Positions 7,435 to 10,575 of a stretch of 10,575 nt of DNA are shown here, piece after piece. The DNA is from Leucocoprinus leucothites (lineage: Eukaryota > Basidiomycota > Agaricomycetes > Agaricales > Agaricaceae), in assembly GCA_013368445.1 (NCBI GenBank), contig JAACJO010000111.1, positions 1-10,575 on the forward strand. The letters run 5' to 3'. The stretch's first letter is position 1, and every line of letters begins with the position of its first letter. The notes beneath the pieces are model-generated. The model had not been told where the DNA came from, did not search any database, and saw only the letters and a list, made by a program, of their open reading frames with translations. The position numbers and the translations under genes were made by a program.

Positions 7435-8697
7435 CTAGAAGGTCAAGGTCTGGCCAGCGGAGGAAGTCACGGAAGAGCGAACGCTGCCGACCGCAAGGAG
7501 ACTGTAGGAATAGGGTGCATTAGTGAAGGTGCCAACAGGAGCACTGTTTGCAGCGCCGCCGAAGTCATTGCCGCGGGCAACAGCAAAGCCTCCGTCAGTC
7601 TGATAGATGGGCTTGTCAGTGCCTACGGAATCATTTGAGTACTGTTATCCAAATTTATTGAATCCTAACATACCAGTCCAGACATTGTTCTCAACAAGGA
7701 GCTGAGCACCATCACGGGTGTTGATGCCGTCGTTGTTGTCGTCGAAGACGTTGTTAAAGATGTGGCCGTGACCGAAGCGGAAGGACGGAGTACGAGAGTT
7801 GAGGTTGAACCACCAGTTGTTGGCGTAGGTGACCGTGATGGGGGTATCCTCAGATCCGTTGCTGTCAGAGTGGCCGACCAAGGAACCTTTCCAGTGAGTG
7901 TAGAGCTTGCTGTTGGTGACAGTGACACCAGTGCAGCCATGAGTGATGTCGAGGAGACCATCGTAGCTAAGGTGCCAAATCAGTATTCGTTAATGGTTGG
8001 ATTCAGTATAAGACTTACAAGTCCTTGTCGTGATCCCTGTCACTTGAGAGGTCGGCATGGTCGATCCAAACTTGATGAGCGGATTGAATGCCGAGAGCAT
8101 CACCAGCTTCCGCAAGAACCTTGGAAATCTTGACATTACGGATGATAACGTTGCTCTCCTCGAGGACACGAAGACCAACACCGTTGAGGGCTGAGAGGTC
8201 GGATTAGTTATGTCTGGTTGTAGAAATAAGGGTAATATGCATACAGGAGCCTGGCCTTCCGAGGATTGAAGTGTTGGAGCCGACTCTCACGACGGTGTTA
8301 CCCGTGATGGTACCTGGAAGACTTAAGCGAAGCTGTTTGTACGTAGAGGGCAGGTATCCTACCGCTGATGATGACAATCTTCTTAGCATCGCCCGTGACA
8401 GCAGAAGTAAGAGCAGCGAGGGTGGTTACGGTCGTTTGGGTTCCACCTGAGCCACCAGTGGTTCTAGAAATATAATGAGTAATGAAGTCAAAATGTCTTT
8501 GGTTGAAGGCTTACCCTCCGTTGAGGGTTGCGTAGCCTACGGTGGCAACATCATTGACCGAGGCACGCTTTTCAATAATACCAGCCTATTCAAGTAGTGG
8601 AGGAGCGATTAGCTAGAGTTCGAGGGCTGCAGGTGGATGAATTTACCGATGCAAGCTGGATGGCGGCAAATGCCACAATTGAGGCGAAGAACTTCAT
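7435..8697 (-). CDS. secreted pectate lyase, PL1 family (PlyA type)
   Basis: Cleaves de-esterified pectin (polygalacturonate) by beta-elimination outside the cell (EC 4.2.2.2, Ca2+-dependent family). Seven exons: 8697-8647, 8585-8515, 8463-8363, 8313-8245, 8190-8019, 7966-7674 and 7622-7435; introns 49-61 nt; 314 aa, normal for fungal PlyA. The N-terminus is a signal peptide (MKFFASIVAFAAIQLAS) followed by a short pro-segment ending in Lys-Arg (residues 23-24), a likely KEX2 site. Family landmarks: GYATLNGG, TGNTVVRVGSNTSILGR, VWIDHADLSSDRDHDKD (about 138-154), GLLDITHG with Asp161, HWKGSLVGHSDSNGSED (about 179-195), and the NSRTPSFRFG motif with catalytic-type Arg213 and Arg218. It ends in TLTF like other PlyA proteins. 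One difference from the usual WIDHCD is Ala143 in place of Cys. It has its own TATA box and possible carbon-repression site. It indicates a plant-litter or plant-associated lifestyle. All seven exons join in frame. Confidence 0.93.
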
Positions 8698-8772
8698 GAT
8701 CTTGGAGGCAAGGCTGGATTGAGCTCGAGAGTAGAAGGCGAGTTCTGGTTCTACGTCGTCAAATGTAACCCT

Positions 8773-8780
8773 CTTTTATA
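8773..8780 (-). promoter_or_regulatory. TATA box of the pectate lyase gene
   Basis: TATAAAAG reads on the minus strand 75 nt upstream of the ATG at 8697, so the leader would be roughly 45 nt. This is a typical layout for a strongly induced fungal secreted-enzyme gene. Confidence 0.7.
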
Positions 8781-8796
8781 GCCCTCCACGTATCAC

Positions 8797-8802
8797 CCCC
8801 AC
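8797..8802 (-). promoter_or_regulatory. possible CreA/Mig1-type carbon repression site
   Basis: GTGGGG on the minus strand matches the SYGGRG consensus, 17 nt upstream of the TATA box of the pectate lyase. Such genes are usually glucose-repressed, but the six-base motif is common by chance and there is only this single clear copy. Confidence 0.3.
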
Positions 8803-8937
8803 AATATAAAGACATGAAGTGAATACCGCATCCGGGAAACCCTCGGTCACCTCAATCAAGCGCAACTCTTCTTAGTGATGTCTTCTCAGTGGATTAGCAG
8901 CCGGAGATGAGGTCAACATCCCCTCGAAATATCTACA

Positions 8938-8959
8938 CGGACCGCCCGGTCCTGTACGG
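8938..8959 (-). promoter_or_regulatory. inverted repeat with CGG/CCG triplets, possible Zn2Cys6 regulator site
   Basis: GGACCG-CC-CGGTCC is a perfect 6-bp inverted repeat (8939-8952), and a further CGG follows at 8957-8959. CGG triplets in inverted or direct order are the half-sites of fungal Zn2Cys6 activators. It lies about 240 nt upstream of the pectate lyase ATG. The proposed role is an inference. Confidence 0.3.
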
Positions 8960-10246
8960 TCCCTTCCAAAGCTGCAACGCGCGCCATCAACGAGAGATCT
9001 TGCACACATGGAGGAGCAGGGCCGCCAAAGACAATCATCAGTGAAAATAACCGCTATTCAAGTGGCGACACGCCATCCCAGTACAATTCTGTCATGTGGA
9101 ACGCTTCTTGTCTGCCGGTCGGGAATTGCGGAGAAATTAGACTTCTGCGAGAAGTCGCTTCTTCTACGAGCTCCAAGGGGTGGTGGGAAAAGCATTCTGT
9201 TTCCTTCCACTGGAATTAACACTCATCAGTGCCTTGCGAGGTCATTTCTAGCACTCAGCGCACGAGTTGAGATTCAAAAATCGAAAAGGCCGTAAGAATA
9301 GAGCGGTCTGTCTCCGTTTAAGGCGAATGATATTGCGCCACTTGGACTTCGTCGTGTGGCTGATCCGTAACATGCCAGGCTGAACGGTTCAAGCCACAGT
9401 TCAACAATCACAGTCCGAGCATCTGGTATTCGCCGTCACGTCGAAACACGAGCGAAAATCAGCTGGAGATGACTCTAGCAGGGTATTGAGCGGGCCGCTG
9501 GTTCCTCATCCTCCCGGATAGCCGCTCGAGTGCCCAAGGCAGTGGGGAAGTTGTTCCTCGGCAGAAGGAGGAAATCCTCAATGACAGGACTCTGAAAAGA
9601 TGAGCCGCCGTCGTAGAAGTTCTGTTTGAGAGATTATGAGAACATTCCGAGTATAGCTTTGAGCTTTCTTGTTAGCGTTCTGCATCGGTGAAACCGAGGA
9701 TGATCCAGTCCAGTCGTGGTGTTGAAAGAACTCGTTACCATGGTCATCTGAACGTCCATCACAAGTACGCTGTTTGCGCATGTTGTTTATCCCTTTCTAA
9801 CATTACGTAAGATTTTAGCACAATAGGCAACAACGCCGGAGGCTTGGCATTGATCAAACGACGCTTAGTTGACCGCTGGCTCACACAGGAATTAAGAAAA
9901 CAAACGAAATGATTCGCTCAGGTTTTTTTTCAGAGATGTGTACTCCGCCGGTACAGTAATGATAGCTTACAGAGAAGATTAGCGACACGCTGTCGGAGGT
10001 AATAGTAGAATCATGTGTGCCTAGTCCTTGTGTGACGAACAAGCTAAAAGGCGACTTCGCCTCGAAATGGTGGCACGCTAGCATAAATCAAAGCGACCAA
10101 GTCCCAGCTAAGGTAAATTTCTCACTTGTTTGGAGCTCAACACTTTCTCCGAGAAACTACACTGCCGCAATGTATACCCGTCCAGTGAAACCGCCCCGGG
10201 CCTGGGGGACCCAACGCGAGAAGATCGAGCTGCCAATGTCATCATT

Positions 10247-10267
10247 ACCCCAGATTAACCCCAGATT
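10247..10267 (+). repeat. 11-bp tandem repeat (ACCCCAGATT twice)
   Basis: ACCCCAGATT occurs at 10247-10256 and again at 10258-10267, separated by one A. It is a short direct repeat in the gene-free stretch and its role is unknown. Confidence 0.5.
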
Positions 10268-10481
10268 TTCACAACTGTGAACGGGCCCCGGCGACGCCTT
10301 GCAGTGCTCCCGGCTCCGGCTAGCTTATACTGTAGCTGATACAATTCAATGACACCAACAATCAATTGAAATCATTGATCCCAGGATTTTTCCGTCATCA
10401 CAAGTTGAAGAAGCATGAACAACACATTTCGCTTTGGTGAACGTCGAGGCGTGTTTGTAAAGTGTTCTCGCATTTTCCATC

Positions 10482-10575
10482 ATGGCTCCACCCGGGCCGT
10501 CGTATCCTGCTTGCCCATCCAGCGGTGCGAGTGCAACCCGCCTAGGCCCTGTGTCTTCGTCGTGTACCGTGCTCT
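10482..10575 (+). CDS. possible 5' end of a plus-strand gene, cut by the right edge
   Basis: An ATG in good context (A at -3, G at +4: CCATCATGGCT) opens a frame of 31 codons that stays open to the end of the window. The predicted start is Pro/Ser/Ala-rich (MAPPGPSYPACPSSGAS…). The DNA is GC-rich with a codon mix that could be coding, but so short a piece gives no family evidence and no TATA box was identified. If real, this would be the only plus-strand gene in the window, divergent from the pectate lyase. It may equally be chance. Confidence 0.25.
   Translation, partial: MAPPGPSYPACPSSGASATRLGPVSSSCTVL

Larger units (their letters stand above)
8803..10481. other. long stretch without a supported gene
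   Basis: Upstream of the pectate lyase there are about 1.6 kb without a convincing coding region. The longest open frames (plus 9008-9295, minus 9781-9578, minus 10084-9881, plus 10017-10280) are 67-95 codons, lack recognisable motifs or good splice partners, and look like chance. Base composition shifts to GC-rich at about 10190-10310. No terminal repeats, reverse-transcriptase or transposase motifs, or tRNA-like folds were found by eye. The left 200 nt probably serve the pectate lyase promoter. Confidence 0.4.

Noticed and set aside
7762..8133. A 123-codon plus-strand open frame.
   Set aside because: It is antisense to the pectate lyase exons, whose frame is supported by strong homology and seven consistent splice junctions.
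9008..9295. A 95-codon plus-strand open frame with a GGGKS string resembling a P-loop.
   Set aside because: The string lacks the GxxxxGK[S/T] spacing and hydrophobic beta-strand context, and nothing else in the frame suggests an NTPase.
9380..9400. GGTTCAAGCC resembling a tRNA T-loop.
   Set aside because: The flanking bases do not form a T-stem and no D-arm, anticodon arm or acceptor stem could be placed around it.
10344..10378. Inverted TCAATGA/TCATTGA and palindrome TCAATTGA as an operator or hairpin.
   Set aside because: The arms are 7-8 nt in AT-rich DNA, with no link to a supported gene, so chance is likely.

Overview
The window looks like gene-dense nuclear DNA of a filamentous fungus, most likely a basidiomycete of the Agaricomycetes. 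The evidence is many phase-consistent introns of about 44-67 nt with GT donors, CTRAY-type branch sites and YAG acceptors, and the gene content: a secreted PL1 pectate lyase, a peroxisomal alpha/beta-hydrolase, a SAMHD1-type HD-domain dNTPase and a fungal seven-helix DUF7702-like protein. No close species assignment is possible from sequence alone. No rRNA, tRNA, CRISPR array or recognisable transposon was seen.

All four complete genes, and a fifth cut by the left edge, lie on the minus strand, head to tail. Read in the direction of transcription (right to left): (1) pectate lyase, 8697-7435, 7 exons, 314 aa, with a TATA box and a signal peptide; (2) LPX1-like alpha/beta-hydrolase, 7074-5672, 6 exons, 376 aa, ending in the PTS1 tripeptide AKL; (3) SAMHD1-like HD-domain phosphohydrolase, 5365-3177, 11 exons, 553 aa, without a SAM domain but with a basic SP-rich tail; (4) DUF7702-like membrane protein, 2125-1074, 4 exons, with an in-frame TAA at codon 10 unless an extremely short 21-nt intron removes it; (5) the 5' part of an unrecognised gene, 283 to beyond position 1. 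I rebuilt exon borders by hand; for the four complete genes every junction keeps frame and each total coding length is a multiple of three.

The right-hand 1.7 kb (about 8.8-10.48 kb) holds no gene I can support apart from the pectate lyase promoter. At the extreme right edge a plus-strand ATG in a good context opens a frame that runs off the window. Nothing indicates that the genes form one pathway: the lyase attacks plant pectin outside the cell, the hydrolase probably acts on lipids or related compounds in peroxisomes, the HD protein controls dNTP pools, and the membrane protein is uncharacterised.

I found no clearly new multi-gene system. The points most worth checking are the TAA/mini-intron at the start of the DUF7702-like gene, the splicing-dependent peroxisomal signal of the hydrolase, two stop-free introns with lengths divisible by three, and the duplicated CDK-like sites in the tail of the SAMHD1 homologue.
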